From assembly GCF_018687715.1 (NCBI RefSeq), contig NC_056767.1, positions 28,588,001 to 28,652,000 on the forward strand: a stretch of 64,000 bases of DNA, written 5' to 3'. Below the pieces are notes generated by a model that was given only the letters and a program-made list of their open reading frames with translations, ran no database searches and was not told where the DNA came from. A program made the translations under genes and the position numbers. Source of the DNA: Carya illinoinensis (Eukaryota > Streptophyta > Magnoliopsida > Fagales > Juglandaceae). Below, in pieces: positions 10,970-22,201 of the stretch (positions are counted from its first letter, which is position 1; every line of letters begins with the position of its first letter).

Positions 10970-11430
10970 TAATATTTTGGTTGAGGATTTTGTGTTTTGG
11001 CATTGAGTGTATCATGTCCTTGTATCCATAGGGGATGGGCATGGCATGCATATTCGTTGCGGTCACCAATTCCCTCTTGGTTTCATTATCATGTCCTTGT
11101 ACCCAAGGAAGTTTTTGGGTCCGTTCATTGGTTTGCCTTGTGAAAACTCTAGGTAATTTTTTCTCTCTTCTCCTTCCCCCGGGGTGGGATTTTGGAGAAA
11201 GTTGAATTTTCGACCATATCATGAGTACTCTATATATATCATTTTATTTCTCTCTTTAAAAATGACTTTTGATCAAGATGTATTTGACTCTACAAGTCAT
11301 GATGGGGTTTTTTTTTGGGTAGAAATGAGAGGGTGTTTGTACGTGGGAACTAGCAAAGAATGTTAATCTGGATGGCCATTTATTTTCTCTACCAAAATAT
11401 TAAATTGGTTAATTTGGGTTTGGCCATTGT
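10970..11430. repeat. Cluster repeat family R1, copy 3
   Basis: Shares GTTGCGGTCACCAATTCCCT, CTTCCCCCGGGGTGGGATTT, TTTCTCTCTTTAAAAATGAC and GGATGGCCATTTATTTTCTC with the copy at 59860-60690, to which it is closest (both have CCATAGGG/CATAGGGCG and CCGGGGTGGGATTTTGG). Confidence 0.6.
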
Positions 11431-11559
11431 CAATTAGATTATCTTATATATAGTCGAAAAGGACATTCACTATTTAATAATTGCCATTGTGCTTAATCTA
11501 GATGGTTAGATCAAATGTCACAATCAAAGAAATAAAAAATAAGAAGCCAAAACGGGATT

Positions 11560-11850
11560 ATGGATGATATATCAGTACAATCTCTAGACTTTAAAAGGAG
11601 AAAAAGACAGATTTTATACGTCTTTCTTACTTTAGCTTTTAGATTTCCACATAAATTTCAAGTGATGTTTATCTTTAGACTTTAATCCAGGATTAGAACA
11701 ATAGTAAATACTTATGGATGATGTTCATGTTTATGAAGTTGATATCCTGTTTCAAGATGAGCTGACTAATACAGGGAGTGCTTTGTTTTGGAGGGTTTAT
11801 AGTCACCAGTTATAGGAATGCTTTATTTGTGAAATCTTAAAAAACTATGT
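11560..11850. repeat. Resistance-cluster segment shared with 16285-16440 and 56160-56345
   Basis: The first part (AAAAGGAGAAAAAG, AGATTTCCACATAAATTTCA, AGTAAATACTTATGGATGAT) is shared with 16300-16440 and weakly with 38300-38350. The second part (TATGAAGTTGATATCCTGTT, TGCTTTGTTTTGGAGGG, GGAATGCTTTATTTGTGA) is shared with 56165-56345. Non-coding as far as I can see. Confidence 0.55.
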
Positions 11851-12654
11851 ATTTTAATAAGTGTGTCTTGAGTTTCTCATGTCTTCTATAGAATGTGGTT
11901 CAGAATACTATGCCCACAAGAACTCTTTTTAAAAAAATGAGTTTCTCATGTTTTTTAAAATTCTTGTTTTATAAGAATTTTGCTTTTGATCTGTGCGATT
12001 GGATAATCATGATGATACCAAAAGAGTTGTAACTTACTCTTGTCCTGCTTAATGAAGAACCATGCCTGCGCCAAGAGCTTGGAGAGTTACCGTGTGAAAC
12101 GGTATCTGTGAAGTCATCATTTTCTTTCTTAATGTCTTAATTATTTTTTTCTGCAGAGCAGAGTTCAATGGTTACTGTGATGCTTACTGGCTGGGCCGGT
12201 GAACTGGCATGCTTAGATCGATAATTGCTCATGTTTCAATAATGTCAATATTGATGGCAAACTTTTGTCTGACTTGGCTATAATACAGAGTCGCTAAGAA
12301 GAGTATCACGCGTATTTTATTATTTATCTCAATGAAACTATGAAAGTACCTCATCGCAGTCGCCGAACAAGAAACTTCCTATTCTTTCTTTGAAGTTACC
12401 AAAAGCTAAGGATCATTTATGTTATTTAATATTTATCTCCATCAAATGTTCCTCAAATAAGATGCCAAGAAACCCCTCATATCTCAATGGGCGTAAAATA
12501 TTCAATCTTTACGTAATATATTAAATGATGCAATGCGGCTTCTAACACAATTTAAGCAGAGTAGTTTTGCAGGTTAAGTGATAATCAGTCATAGATAAAC
12601 AACGACTTCCCTGATGGCCGTTCAAGGTGCTTCTTTCTCTTCCCTTTCTTCCTC
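11851..12654. other. No gene recognised
   Basis: AT-rich sequence with two R2 repeat copies (~12320 and ~12430) and a short segment (12195-12260) resembling 7190-7260. Confidence 0.4.
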
Positions 12655-13929
12655 AAATCTGCTGCTAGAAATATGCTAAAAATATGCTGCATTTTTATAA
12701 TATAAAAATCTGTTGCTAAAAATTTGCTGCAGCCTGCATTCAGTCAAAAAATTCGCTGCATTAACTCAAAAAATAAAAAATAAAAAATCTGCAGCATTCA
12801 AAACCTGCTGCATTAACTCAAAAAAAAAAAAAAAAAAAAAATCTGCTGCATTCACTCAAAAATATCCTGCATTCAAAATATTCTGCATTCACTCAATAAA
12901 AAATCTGCTGCATTCACTCAAAAAAAAAAAAATAAAAAAATCTGCTGCATTCACTTGAAAATCTGCTGCATTAACTCAAAAAAAAAAAAAATCTGCAAGT
13001 TCACTCAAAAAAAATCTGCAAGTTTCTAGTTCAGCATTCATGCAGTTAGGTGTTCGCTATCATATATTTCTGGTGTATTTGGGTTGTGCCCCTTTGCACT
13101 TTGAGTAAAGTTTACCATACTTATAAAAAAAAGTATTTGGAGTCGGCTATAAAAGCATCTGATGTCACTTCTATACAAGTTGGTACTTCTATCAGAGTAT
13201 ATGCCATCATGCCCTTTAACCCACAGTCAATTTGACCTTTTCCATAACCTTGTAAATTTGTAATGCCTTCATTAACAAATTAATAGGGGTTTTCATAGTA
13301 AAGCCCAGTAGATAATATGTCCAGCAAAATCCGATGATGGAAAATTCAATAAATACTTGAGGCTTTTCTCCATGGCTTTGCAACAAAGATAATAAGCTAT
13401 GTTAATACATATAGATAAATATAAAAAGATTAATTGTATATTGAACAAGAGATTATCCGTCTTAGACTTCTTCATTTTGATTTCTCAACTCTGTTATACT
13501 AGGCAAGCTAACTTTAGATAATTGCAAAAGCTTTCCAACAAAATCTTTATATAATCTGAAGCAAAACTACCGCCGATATATATATATATATATATTTTAT
13601 TAACCCTACAAATTCTTAATATATTATCTTAGGAAAGGGAAGCACAACATCTTGGAAATGGGATAGTGGAGTGGAAAACCCTCTTTACCTTCTCAATGAC
13701 CCGACGGCCCAGGTTCTCTTCGCTCCTACCCTGAGTCTCAGCACACTGAGGCACTGGATACCTACAAACATAGCAACGTACCCAGAAGTTGAATCTAAAA
13801 AGCATATAAAAACTAAGAAGGGCGTCCAATTATAGACATACATGGGCGTAGCCGCAGCAAGCCAAACTTGAAAAAGAACAAAAAAAATAAAAAATAAAAA
13901 ATAAAAAATAAAAAATAAAAAATAAAAGA
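12655..13929. repeat. Segmental duplication, copy B, first block
   Basis: Collinear with 3433-4670: the CTGCTGCATT array (12655-13030), the CATATATTTCTGGTGTATTT landmark, the 60-residue minus-strand open frame (13293-13475, nearly identical to 4064-4246), an (AT)n tract at ~13578 and the AAGCCAAACTTGAAAAAG end. The block finishes in an (AAAAAT)n tract at about 13880-13928 that is much shorter in copy A. Copy B then diverges for 1.24 kb. Confidence 0.8.
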
Positions 13930-15174
13930 ACCCAAAAAGGATGAGATCTGTGATTCCAAACCTGAGAGATGAAGAGGTCTGAGAGAAGGATGAGATCTGC
14001 AATCCAAGCTTGAATTAACATTTCTTCCCGCTGTTTTGCTTTTCATTCTTATTCTGCTTTTTTTTTTTTAACAGAGCCGCTTCTAAGCGGTCGGTCTGAT
14101 TTTAAAGGAATAACAGCCCTCCAGTTAGAAGCTGCCACCTCAGAAATTACATCACAATCACGTTAGACTCGTGCACATGGGATAGGAATTGATTCACACT
14201 TCAGCTGAGAGAACTTCACTCTACTTCAGCTTAGCCCGACCTCGATCCCGACCCTGTGCGTCCAGAACCAAAACCAAGCATACCTCCACTGCTAGCATCC
14301 ACCGCCAACAGTCCACTACCGCCAGTCCATCGTTGTCCTCCTTGGCCGATTTCTCCCAGATCGATTACTCTAGATTTCGCCCAAGCCGTGCTGATTTTCA
14401 TGGCTGACTCCAGTGGCCTTGGTGTTGCTGTCTTCCAAGCTCTCTTTCTATTTTCATCTTCATCTCCAAGCTCTCAAGTCCGTCTCTTTGCACCTCTACC
14501 AAGCCTGCCGCCGTCTCTTTGCCTCTGGCTTTCTCAGGCTCGTATACACAATTTTAAATACATAAGAGATTAAAAAAAAAAAAAGAGAAGAAGATCATCG
14601 GAGAGATGGGCGGGAAGTCATCTTCATCATTCTCAGTCTGTAACATAAAACCTTAATCTTTTTTTTTTTTTTTTTTTTGTCCGTTTGATTTGGTAAGCAA
14701 CTCACAAAAGCTAAGGGGAGGCAGCTTACGGGAAGGGGTTAGGGGGGGGGGGGGGTTTCGTTCGGGGAGGCAGCTTACGGGAAGGGGTGGGATTTCAGTT
14801 TATGGGAAGGGGTGGGGGGGGGGGGGTTTCGTTCACGAAGGGTAAGGGGAAGGGGGTGCTGCGAAGGGAAGAAAGGGGTGGGGTGGGGTGGTCTGTTTCG
14901 TCGGAAGGGGACACAAGGGGGTGGTCTGTTTCGTAGAAGTGACACTACAAGAACTGAAGGGCACAGGCACCGAGTATTCGGTGTAACAAAGGTTCACATT
15001 AACTATAGTGGAAGTCTTACGTGTCTAAATACTAGTGGGTGGCTGTTAAATGGGGAAGGCCAGCCCGACTGGCTAGAAGGAATTCTCTTTTTTAATATAA
15101 TTGATGATGTGGCATTTTGCCACGTCAAATGAGTTCGCGTGAAGGCAAGATTTTGTGCCTCCCTAGCACTACTC
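13930..15174. other. 1.24-kb segment present only in copy B; origin unclear
   Basis: In copy A the two homologous blocks are only ~35 bp apart, so this segment was inserted in B or deleted from A. It contains a tandem ATGAGATCTG motif at ~13945 and ~13990, a GC-richer stretch with an open frame at 14256-14573 that I cannot assign, poly-A and poly-T runs (14570 and 14658), a very G-rich block (14716-14935) and, near its end, a palindrome GATGTGGCATTTTGCCACGTC. I found no clear target duplication or terminal repeats. Confidence 0.45.
14716..14935 (+). repeat. G-rich degenerate tandem block with G-quadruplex potential
   Basis: Units of GGGAGGCAGCTTACGGGAAG followed by long G runs and TTTCGTTC recur at ~14716, ~14766 and ~14806, then GGGGTGGGGTGGTCTGTTTCG-like units at ~14875 and ~14910. 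G runs of up to 14 bases are present. The strand asymmetry is extreme against AT-rich surroundings. Confidence 0.8.
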
Positions 15175-15950
15175 TTCATAACAAGACAACAACTCGATCC
15201 AAACCGATTGTCAGAATAAAATCGGGTTGAACCCGTATGACTCGCTAGTCTTTAAAAAAAAAAAAAAAAGGAAAATGCTGAACTCTTTCTTCTTCATCGG
15301 GTCCAACCAATGCTCCTCCGAGTCAACCCACTCCCAAATCAACCGAGTCTCGACCCACACCCACACCCTCAGGTCCTTGTGCTGAACCGAGTCTCGACCA
15401 CACCCATACCCTCGAGTCCAACCAGTTCTGCTCCGCCGTGGTCCAGACCATCGACGCTCTAGTCTCGACTGTCTGGTCCTTGGTCCGACAAATCAATGTT
15501 GTACATCTCACAAGGAGCTTCAAATATCTTTCCCAAGAGTTAAGATGGCATGCAATACAACAATCTCATAGAAATCGTGGTCAGTTTGAATTTAAGAGAC
15601 TGCAATAGAGGGCATAAGAGATCCACCAGAGATCGAAATCGGGTAGAGATAGAAATTAAGAGAGAGAGTAACCTGTGATGGATTAGAGTATGAGAGAGTG
15701 GGGCAGATCTAGACCTCGTGGAGAAGCAACAAAGGGGATGAACTGCGACTACGAGCTGTGACGACCCACGGTGACCACGAACTATGACGACGAATGGTGA
15801 CGGAGAACGAAGATGATGAACGGAGAGGTGGCTAGGCTTTGGGGAGGAGACCTAGAGAACTTGATTCAAAACATTATTTAGTTTATCGGTTTCGACCAAT
15901 ATTAGGTGAAGCCAACCCGTTATTGCAACTTGATCCGATGAACTCGACTT
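15175..15950. repeat. Segmental duplication, copy B, second block with the empty MULE site
   Basis: Collinear with 4705-5409 and 7043-7140. The single CCTAGAGAA at 15851-15859 runs directly into CTTGATTCAAAAC, showing the state before the Mutator-like element landed in copy A. Confidence 0.85.
15270..15560 (+). pseudogene. PYR/PYL ABA-receptor fragment fused to a TNL-LRR-like fragment (copy B)
   Basis: One frame reads HTLESNQFCSAVVQTID, then ALVSTVWSLVR and directly QINVVHLTRSFKYLSQELRW. The first part is the N-terminal PYL signature (NQFCSAVVQ is nearer the family pattern than copy A's NQFYSAMVQ; the AP of the canonical motif is AL here). The second part is the TNL first-LRR phrase. The junction falls right after VWSLVR, where a real receptor continues RFD. 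Upstream, a 1-base change relative to copy A breaks the frame before HTLES and creates a stop. It is a duplicated fragment, not a gene. Confidence 0.6.
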
Positions 15951-16636
15951 TTGTCGGGTGGGCCACTTTCGGGTCTTGCGGACGGATCGACCCAAGGCCA
16001 TTTATGCACAGCCCTACTCTTGAGTACCAGACACAACATTGAGAAAGTAAGTCCAAGGTTGAGCAAGTTTGGACAAATATCAGGGTAGTGTGAAAATATA
16101 TCAACGTCCATTTCACTAGAAAGTTATGTGAGTGTGATATAAAAGAGAGGTTCTTTAGCCTTAAAAGACTCAGGAAATGATGCAAAGACCATGAAAAGGA
16201 GGCACTTCCATATGCATCCTTGATTATACGCCAACCCATCAACATGGCTCCACACCTGTTTAATTAGATATTGTTTTTATATTTAACATCAAATTCTAAA
16301 ATTTAAAAGGAGAAAAAGGACACATTGTGTTTATTTTTTAAATGTTTACTGTAGTTTTCAGATTTCCATAGAAATTTCAAGTGATCTTCATCTTTAATTA
16401 ATCCAAGATTAGAAGAATAGTAAATACTTATAGATGATGTACAATATGAGTTGCATCTATTGCCTCATGTTCCACTAGCCGGTTACTATCCATTCTTCTT
16501 GACCTATTTTGTATTCAATTAATTAATATGAGCTTAATTTCAAATCATCTTGTTTTATTTATTTATTTGTTTTCCCCTTCTGTATGTGTAACTTCCTTTT
16601 TTTCAAATGTGCCATTGGTTATTCAAATTCCTACAG
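15951..16636. other. Intergenic; resistance-cluster flank sequence
   Basis: No gene. 16285-16440 is related to 11560-11720. 16480-16636 (TTCTTGACCTATTT, TTAATTTCAAATCATCTTG, TGTTTTCCCCTTCTGTATG) is related to 53810-53960 downstream of the third TNL relic, so it is probably TNL flank sequence. Confidence 0.5.
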
Positions 16637-16789
16637 TTTGCATTTGGATAGAAGAATTTGGATCTAAATTTGAATTTGGAATTGGATTTCAAATCAACCA
16701 TGATTTCAAATCTAAGAGCTTAAAAACTCTTGAAAGCTTATAAGGCTTTGTTACAAATCCAGATCCAAATTTTGGATAAAATAATGTGT

Positions 16790-17417
16790 CCATCATACAA
16801 TGTAAGAAGTGAAGGGTGGGAGATTGAAGGGTTAGAAGAATTATGCGAACAAATGAATCTAACAGAGGAAGAAACGGCGACTATTGATTTGAATGAAGAT
16901 GAAACAGAGGTGGTAGAAAAGAAAGGTGAAAAATGTTTGATCGGGAAAGTATGCCTCAATCGTACAATAAGCAAGTCAATTATTTCTTCTACCATGGCTA
17001 AGAGCTGGAAGTAAACTAGCCATTTTTCAGGAAGTGGGGACGAAGATTCCTATCCATTATATGAAGATTCGATGGAGTATCACAGGCTTGGAAAATAAAC
17101 TTCGATCACAAGTCCTTATGGGTGCAATTATACAACCTACCTCTAGCGAACATGAATAAAGATACAGGGGAGAGGATCGATAATTCGATTGTAAAAGTGG
17201 AGAAGGTAGATGTGGAGGAAGACGGGATCGGATGGGGGAAATGTCTTCGAGTAAAAAGTGGAAATCGATCTTACAAAGGCACTTGCTAGAGGCAGAACAA
17301 TTAATGTGAATGGTTCCAAGGTGTGGATCCCTCTGAAGTATGAAAAATTACCACGGCTATGCTTCACGTGTGGATGGATAATTAATGATGCTTAGTTGTG
17401 TAAACAATAGAAAGAAT
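16790..17417 (+). pseudogene. LINE-2 ORF1, N-terminal part (DUF4283-like plus degenerate zinc knuckle)
   Basis: The clean open part (to 17014) contains EELCEQMNLTEEE, IDLNEDETEVVEKKGEKC and STMAKSWK, typical of the start of plant LINE ORF1 proteins, which bind nucleic acid in the retrotransposition particle. Frameshifts follow. Near 17355-17400 a knuckle reads CFTCGWIINDA, stop, LC, with the histidine position occupied by Asn. It breaks off at 17418 where another transposon begins. Confidence 0.65.
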
Positions 17418-18387
17418 TAGGGGTTTGCAAAATTCTGAACCCTTCGATTCTGGCCAATTTCTATCCGATTCCGACTCCGACGGAATCTGAGGGTTCGAAA
17501 ATCAGAGTCAGAATCGGAGTAATTCCGACTCCGTAATGGAAGTCAGAGTTGGAATCGGTAACCCACTGGTTCTGAATTCTGACTTCGACTTCTGACTTTT
17601 TTTAAAAATAAAATTCAGACGCAAAACGACGCTGTTTTGCATCTGGATTTTGTCAACCTATTGACTGGAACGGCGTCATTCCATTTAAATGGGAACGACG
17701 CCGTTTTGAATCAAGGCTAAATGCCCTCCGAATGGCCTTTCTTCCTCACGGCTCACTCGATCATCTCTCTCTCCTCACTGTCCTCAGCACTCAGCAGCTT
17801 AGACTCATTATGAGACCTCTCACGCCACACGATGCCACAACCCCCCACCGACCATAGTCTGCCGTAGATTGCCAGAGGTCGCTGTCGCCGCAGTGCCCAA
17901 ATCCTCCCAGTTTTTCCCAATCGGTAAATTTAAATTTTAGGATTGCAAATTTACTCCGAATTTTTTATATTATTTATTTGATAATTGGAAATTGGATTGT
18001 ATATTATTAGTCATTTTTTATTATTCTGTGAACGAAGTTGGCCGTGAATGTATTGAGGAACCGTTTGTGATTTTGAACCCTTTTTGTTTGTGATTTTGGA
18101 CTTTGAAGGCTACCTGTTTGTGGAAATGTCACAAAGAAAAAAAGGTTTGTGGATGCATGTGTAAGCTGGCATTGATGGAATGCAGTGGATCTCATGAATT
18201 TGCAGTGTACTTGTATTGGTCATGAAAACATGGCTTATTTAATTAAATCCACTTGATTGATCTTCCATTATAGGTGCTTCTTTACACCATTTATCTGTAC
18301 AACTACAACTTTAAATAGTTTAAATAATCTCTCTTTCAAAATTCATATAGATTTTGAATATATACTAATGTTAGTCTTTAATTTATC

Positions 18388-18414
18388 TTCTTCTTCTTCT
18401 TCTTCTTCTTCTTT
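18388..18414. repeat. (TTC)n microsatellite
   Basis: About nine TTC units inside the hAT-like insertion. Confidence 0.85.
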
Positions 18415-18599
18415 TTTCATTTTAAAGTGTGACTAAATATGATAAGATCACGACGAATAATGTATATTATTTTTCAATTCTAAATAATGTTTCTATTCGA
18501 GTATAAATATGTCAGTTAGTTTCTCTAAAGAAATTAAAAATCTTGATCCTATATAGATAACAAATAATATATTTAGTTTTTTATATATATATATATATA

Positions 18600-19090
18600 T
18601 ATAACAAAGCATACAACTTCATTCATCAGAAAATAATTACAGGAGGGCATCATGCTCAATGATATGTGAAACAATATAAGGAAAAGAGTTTTACCAAACC
18701 ATTAAGTCATGTCGATGCCAAGAATACTTTGCCAAACAATCACTTGCAGCATTCTATGCTATACTACAATTTTAGGAAATTTTTTTAACATATTCTTGAT
18801 CTTAGATACTAGATTTCCCCAAATAGACCTCGACTCTTTTTTTTTTTGTAAGCTCTTGAACAACCAACAAAGCATTGATTTCCACTCGAAGCTAATAAAT
18901 TTCCAATGGAAAACATAACTTCTGACCCCTTAACAAAGCTAGAAGTTCAATTTCCATAGGATCAATGATCTCATGCTCAGGTTTATTAGCTGTAAAGAGC
19001 ACCTTTACGGTCTAATCTCTAAGAATCATTCCCACACTAGATCTACTTTGATCATGAAATAGGGCTCCATCAACATTCAACTTTAGATAT
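18600..19090 (-). pseudogene. LINE RNase H fragment and 3' end (LINE-3), minus strand
   Basis: On the minus strand from about 19085 the sequence reads NVDGALFHDQSRSSVGMILR, then NKPEHEIIDPMEIELLALL, matching the RNase H domain of plant LINE ORF2 (first catalytic Asp in VDGA, Glu in MEIELLA). It has at least one in-frame stop and small frameshifts. It ends near 18600 in an (AT)n tract instead of a poly-A tail. It lies inside the hAT-like insertion, so it is another nesting level. Confidence 0.6.
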
Positions 19091-19565
19091 ATTTAGTTAA
19101 TATATTTATTTAATGATCAACCCCAAAATATATATATATATATATATATATTTAATAATTTTTAGTCAAAACAAGCTTTTATATATTTCAAGAAAATTGA
19201 AAATAAGAATGAAATCTATACAAAAATACCTCAAATTAATAAAAACTAAAGTTTCAACTTTCAAGTACCAAGCTAGCATCACATACAAAAACAAAAAAGA
19301 GAAATATTAATAGAGTAGAAAATACATATTCAAACTCCATTCAATAAAATAATTCCTATTTGTTTAATTGAGAAATACTAAACAATAATAAAATCTATAT
19401 AAAGTGAGCTTTTATTAAACAAGGATAAAATAAATTTAAAACAAGATGGTTATTTTACAGTTGGAAGTCGGAATTCCGGCACCGATCGGAGTTCAATTCT
19501 GAGCGGAATTCCAAATTCCAAATTCCGATCGGAATCGAACTCCGATTCCTTTCAGCAGAACTCTA

Positions 19566-20430
19566 TAGGCAGAACTCAATCGTTTGGGGCAAATGGCAGA
19601 GTTTCATAGAAAGATACTGGAGTGGCAGAGGGTAGAAGAGAAGTTATAGGAATTAATGGACGGCAGATCTAAGAGAAGGTTTTTACAGTGGTGATAGGCA
19701 GAGGTGTTAAGCCTGAGAACAGATAGATCATCGGGAACCACTCAAAAGGTAGTGGAGACTGAGAAGGAAGGAGTGGGTAGGGAGAAACTAACGCGGGAAA
19801 TAAATCAAAAAGGAAATTCAAACTTGGGGTAGGTCAGTATTTGGTGGAGAAAATATCGGTGTGAATTTTTTTTTAAGTAAATCTTTTTAAGTGATGGTGT
19901 GAATTTAAAAAAAAAAATTTAAGAATATAAAAAAAATGAATGAAAAGAAAAATTAATAAGAAAAGGTACATTCGATGAGAATTCGGGAGTTTTTTCGATA
20001 CCTGTAACATCACTCATGGTGGAAAAGATATTGCTGGAAAGGAAGGGGAGAATCAAATTGGGCTGGTGGGCTTAAATTTAGGGTCCAATGGAGACTTAAT
20101 GGAGGAAAATTTTGTTTAATACAACACTAACAAAGCCAAAACACCATCTGTATCGGATGTAAAAGAGGGGGGAGCTGATATGCAAATAGGGGAAAGCAAA
20201 CGGGAAGGAGCAGGGGCAGAGAGCTGGAAAAAAAGGGCGAGAGAAAATGTTATGTTTTCTATTACTCTATTGAATTTGGGAAAGAAAAGATATTTATTAG
20301 ATGTGGTAGAGAATGAGGTTAGACAGACTGAATCCAAAAGAATTAAAAGAGGGAATGTTGGTCCAGTGAATGGTACTAAAGATTAATTGGTGGAGGTTGC
20401 TTGAGCAACTCTGTCAATACCAATGAAAAC
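19566..20430 (+). pseudogene. LINE-2 ORF1, C-terminal part (degenerate)
   Basis: The interrupted ORF1 resumes with a FGANGRV-like phrase, resembling the FG.WLRA block that follows the zinc knuckle in this family, then a low-complexity basic/acidic region typical of ORF1 tails. Stops and frameshifts are frequent. A 68-residue open frame at 20180-20386 is part of this tail. Confidence 0.5.
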
Positions 20431-20488
20431 CTTAAGCTGGAACTGCTAAGAGCTTGGGAATCTTTAAACCTTTCAAGACCTTTACTTC

Positions 20489-22045
20489 ATGGTAAGTGTT
20501 AAGAAGCCCAATTTGGCTTTTCTCATGGAGTCCAAACTTAAGTCACAGAGAGTAGATTTTCTGAAAAATAAATTAGGATATGAGGGATGCTTTGTAGTGG
20601 ATTCAATGGGTAGAAGTGGGGCTCTAATGTTGCTGTGGAAAAAAGAATTGGGGATCAAGATTCTCAACTACTCACAAAGACATATTAGTGGCTGGGTAGT
20701 GGATGAAATTGAGAAGTGCATGTGGATATTGACTGGATTTTATGGACATCCAGAAGTGGGTATGGGGAAAGAAAGTTGGGATCTATTGGAATCCCTTAAA
20801 AACACTAGACCACCAACTTTGGTGTGTTATATGGGATTTCAATGAAATTTTAACACAAAAGGAGAAACATGGAGGGAGGCGAGGGAGGCCTAGAAGTGAA
20901 GGTCAGATGGAAATGTTTCAAAGGGCATTAGAAAATTGTAGCTTGTATGATTTGGGGTGGAGAGGATGTTTATATACCTGGAGTAATAACCAAATTGATG
21001 CTTCATTTACAAAGGGAAGACTAAATAGAGTCGTAGCAAACTCAAAATGGTCTGAATTTTATAGAGATTCTATGGTGGATATCTTGGCAGCATGTAGTTT
21101 TGATCACAAACCTATTTTATTACATTCGAGTAAGGGGCCAAATAGAAAATTTGAACAAAGAAGGAAGTTTAAATATGAGAACAGTTGGGCACTCGAGGAA
21201 GATTGTGGAAAGGTCATTGAAGCTTAATGGAAGAAAGTGTTGCAAAATTCAGTTCCAGTGAATAGAGTACTAAGAAGATTATAGGTTTTGTAGTTCTACA
21301 CTTAGTAAATGGAGTAGACTTACTTTTAAGAAGAAGGAGGTAGAGATCAAAGAGAAAACTGAGCTATTAAGACAGTTGCAGCTAAATGAAGGGACATCGA
21401 ATATTGAGGAAACAAAGAATCTACAAAGAGAGTTGGGTATTATGCTAGAACAAGAAGATCTAAAATGGAGACAACAAGGAAAAACACACAGTTATCAATA
21501 GGGGACAAAAACACAAAATACTTTCATGCTTGTTCAGTTGAAAGGAGGAGCCATATACAGGACATAAGAGATACTAATAACAACCTGCAGATAGAGAGGG
21601 AGTGAATAGAAAGGCTTTTAAAGATTACTTTGAAGGAATTTTCTCCTTAACTTCTCCTTCAACAGACGAGATAGCAGCTTTGTTGGAAACTATAAAGGTT
21701 AGAGTAACAAAACTGATGAATAATGAACTAGGAAAGATATTTATAATAGAAGATCTCGAAGAAGCACTTAGCCAAATGTCTCCACTAAAGTCACCTGGGC
21801 TAGATGGTTTTGGAGCAGGGTTTTACGATCAACATTGGAGCATTGGAAAGGAGGAGGAATACACTGCAACTCTTGATTTTTTGAATAATGGGATTATATC
21901 ACCAACTTTGAATTGCACATACATTTCTCTATTCCCAAATGTAAATAATCATGAGGTAGTGCAGGATTTTAGACCTATTAGTCTTTGTAACATGCTCTAT
22001 AAGATAATCTCAAAGACTATATCAAATAGGCTTAAAAAATATTAA
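20489..22045 (+). pseudogene. LINE-2 ORF2: endonuclease and start of reverse transcriptase, broken
   Basis: Endonuclease motifs appear in order: FLMESKL (catalytic Glu), a first frame to about 20840, then after a frameshift WDFNEIL (normally GDFNE), KHGGRRGRPR, LYTWSNNQ, GRLNRVVAN and SFDHKP. After several stops (21220-21600) the RT entry follows: EALSQMSPLKSPGLDGFGAG, FRPISLCNMLYKIISKTISN. The polymerase core, including YADD, has been deleted. It cannot be functional. Confidence 0.75.
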
Positions 22046-22201
22046 TATATGGGGACATAGATGGTAGCCAAAACCATCAACTTATTGTGTTCAATCCCCA
22101 GTTTCTTCATTGTAGGGAATGGTAAGCAGATTAATATATGGAGGACATAAATGGTTGCCAAGACCATCAACTTACTATGTTCAATCCCCGGTTTCTTCAT
22201 T
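22041..22201. repeat. 88-bp local duplication inside LINE-2
   Basis: The block TTAATATATGGGGACATAGA...CCCAGTTTCTTCATTG (22041-22112) is repeated with changes at 22130-22201 (TTAATATATGGAGGACATAA...CCCCGGTTTCTTCATTG). The second copy is continuous with the zf-RVT sequence. The duplication sits at the junction of the RT deletion. Confidence 0.75.

Larger units (their letters stand above)
9838..12490. repeat. Dispersed ATCTCAATGAAAGGT family (R2), western cluster
   Basis: At least six imperfect copies of a ~60-90-bp motif lie near 9838, 9922, 10628, 10733, 12320 and 12430. The consensus order is TTTATCTCAATGAAAGGT, then GCAAGGAAGT, GCCAAGAAACTCCTCATC, TTTCTTTGAAGTTGCC and AAGAGGAT. More copies lie at 60325-62460. 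No protein family is recognised in any frame. Confidence 0.6.
17418..19565. mobile_element. hAT-like non-autonomous insertion in LINE-2 ORF1
   Basis: The insert opens TAGGGGTTTGCAAAATTC and its first ~170 bp are dense in GATTCCGACTCCGA-type motifs; its last ~100 bp carry the opposite orientation (GGAATTCC, CGATCGGAATCG). The right tip reads (reverse strand) TAGAGTTCTGC, resembling the left tip at 8 of 11 positions. Such subterminal arrays are common in plant hAT elements. I could not find the expected 8-bp target duplication, so boundaries and class are provisional. It contains a GC-rich block (17680-17930), a TTC microsatellite and an embedded LINE fragment. Confidence 0.4.

Noticed and set aside
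12713..12958. Lys/Ser-rich 81-residue open frame over the CTGCTGCATT array
   Set aside because: A translation of the tandem repeat; the corresponding frame is broken in copy A.
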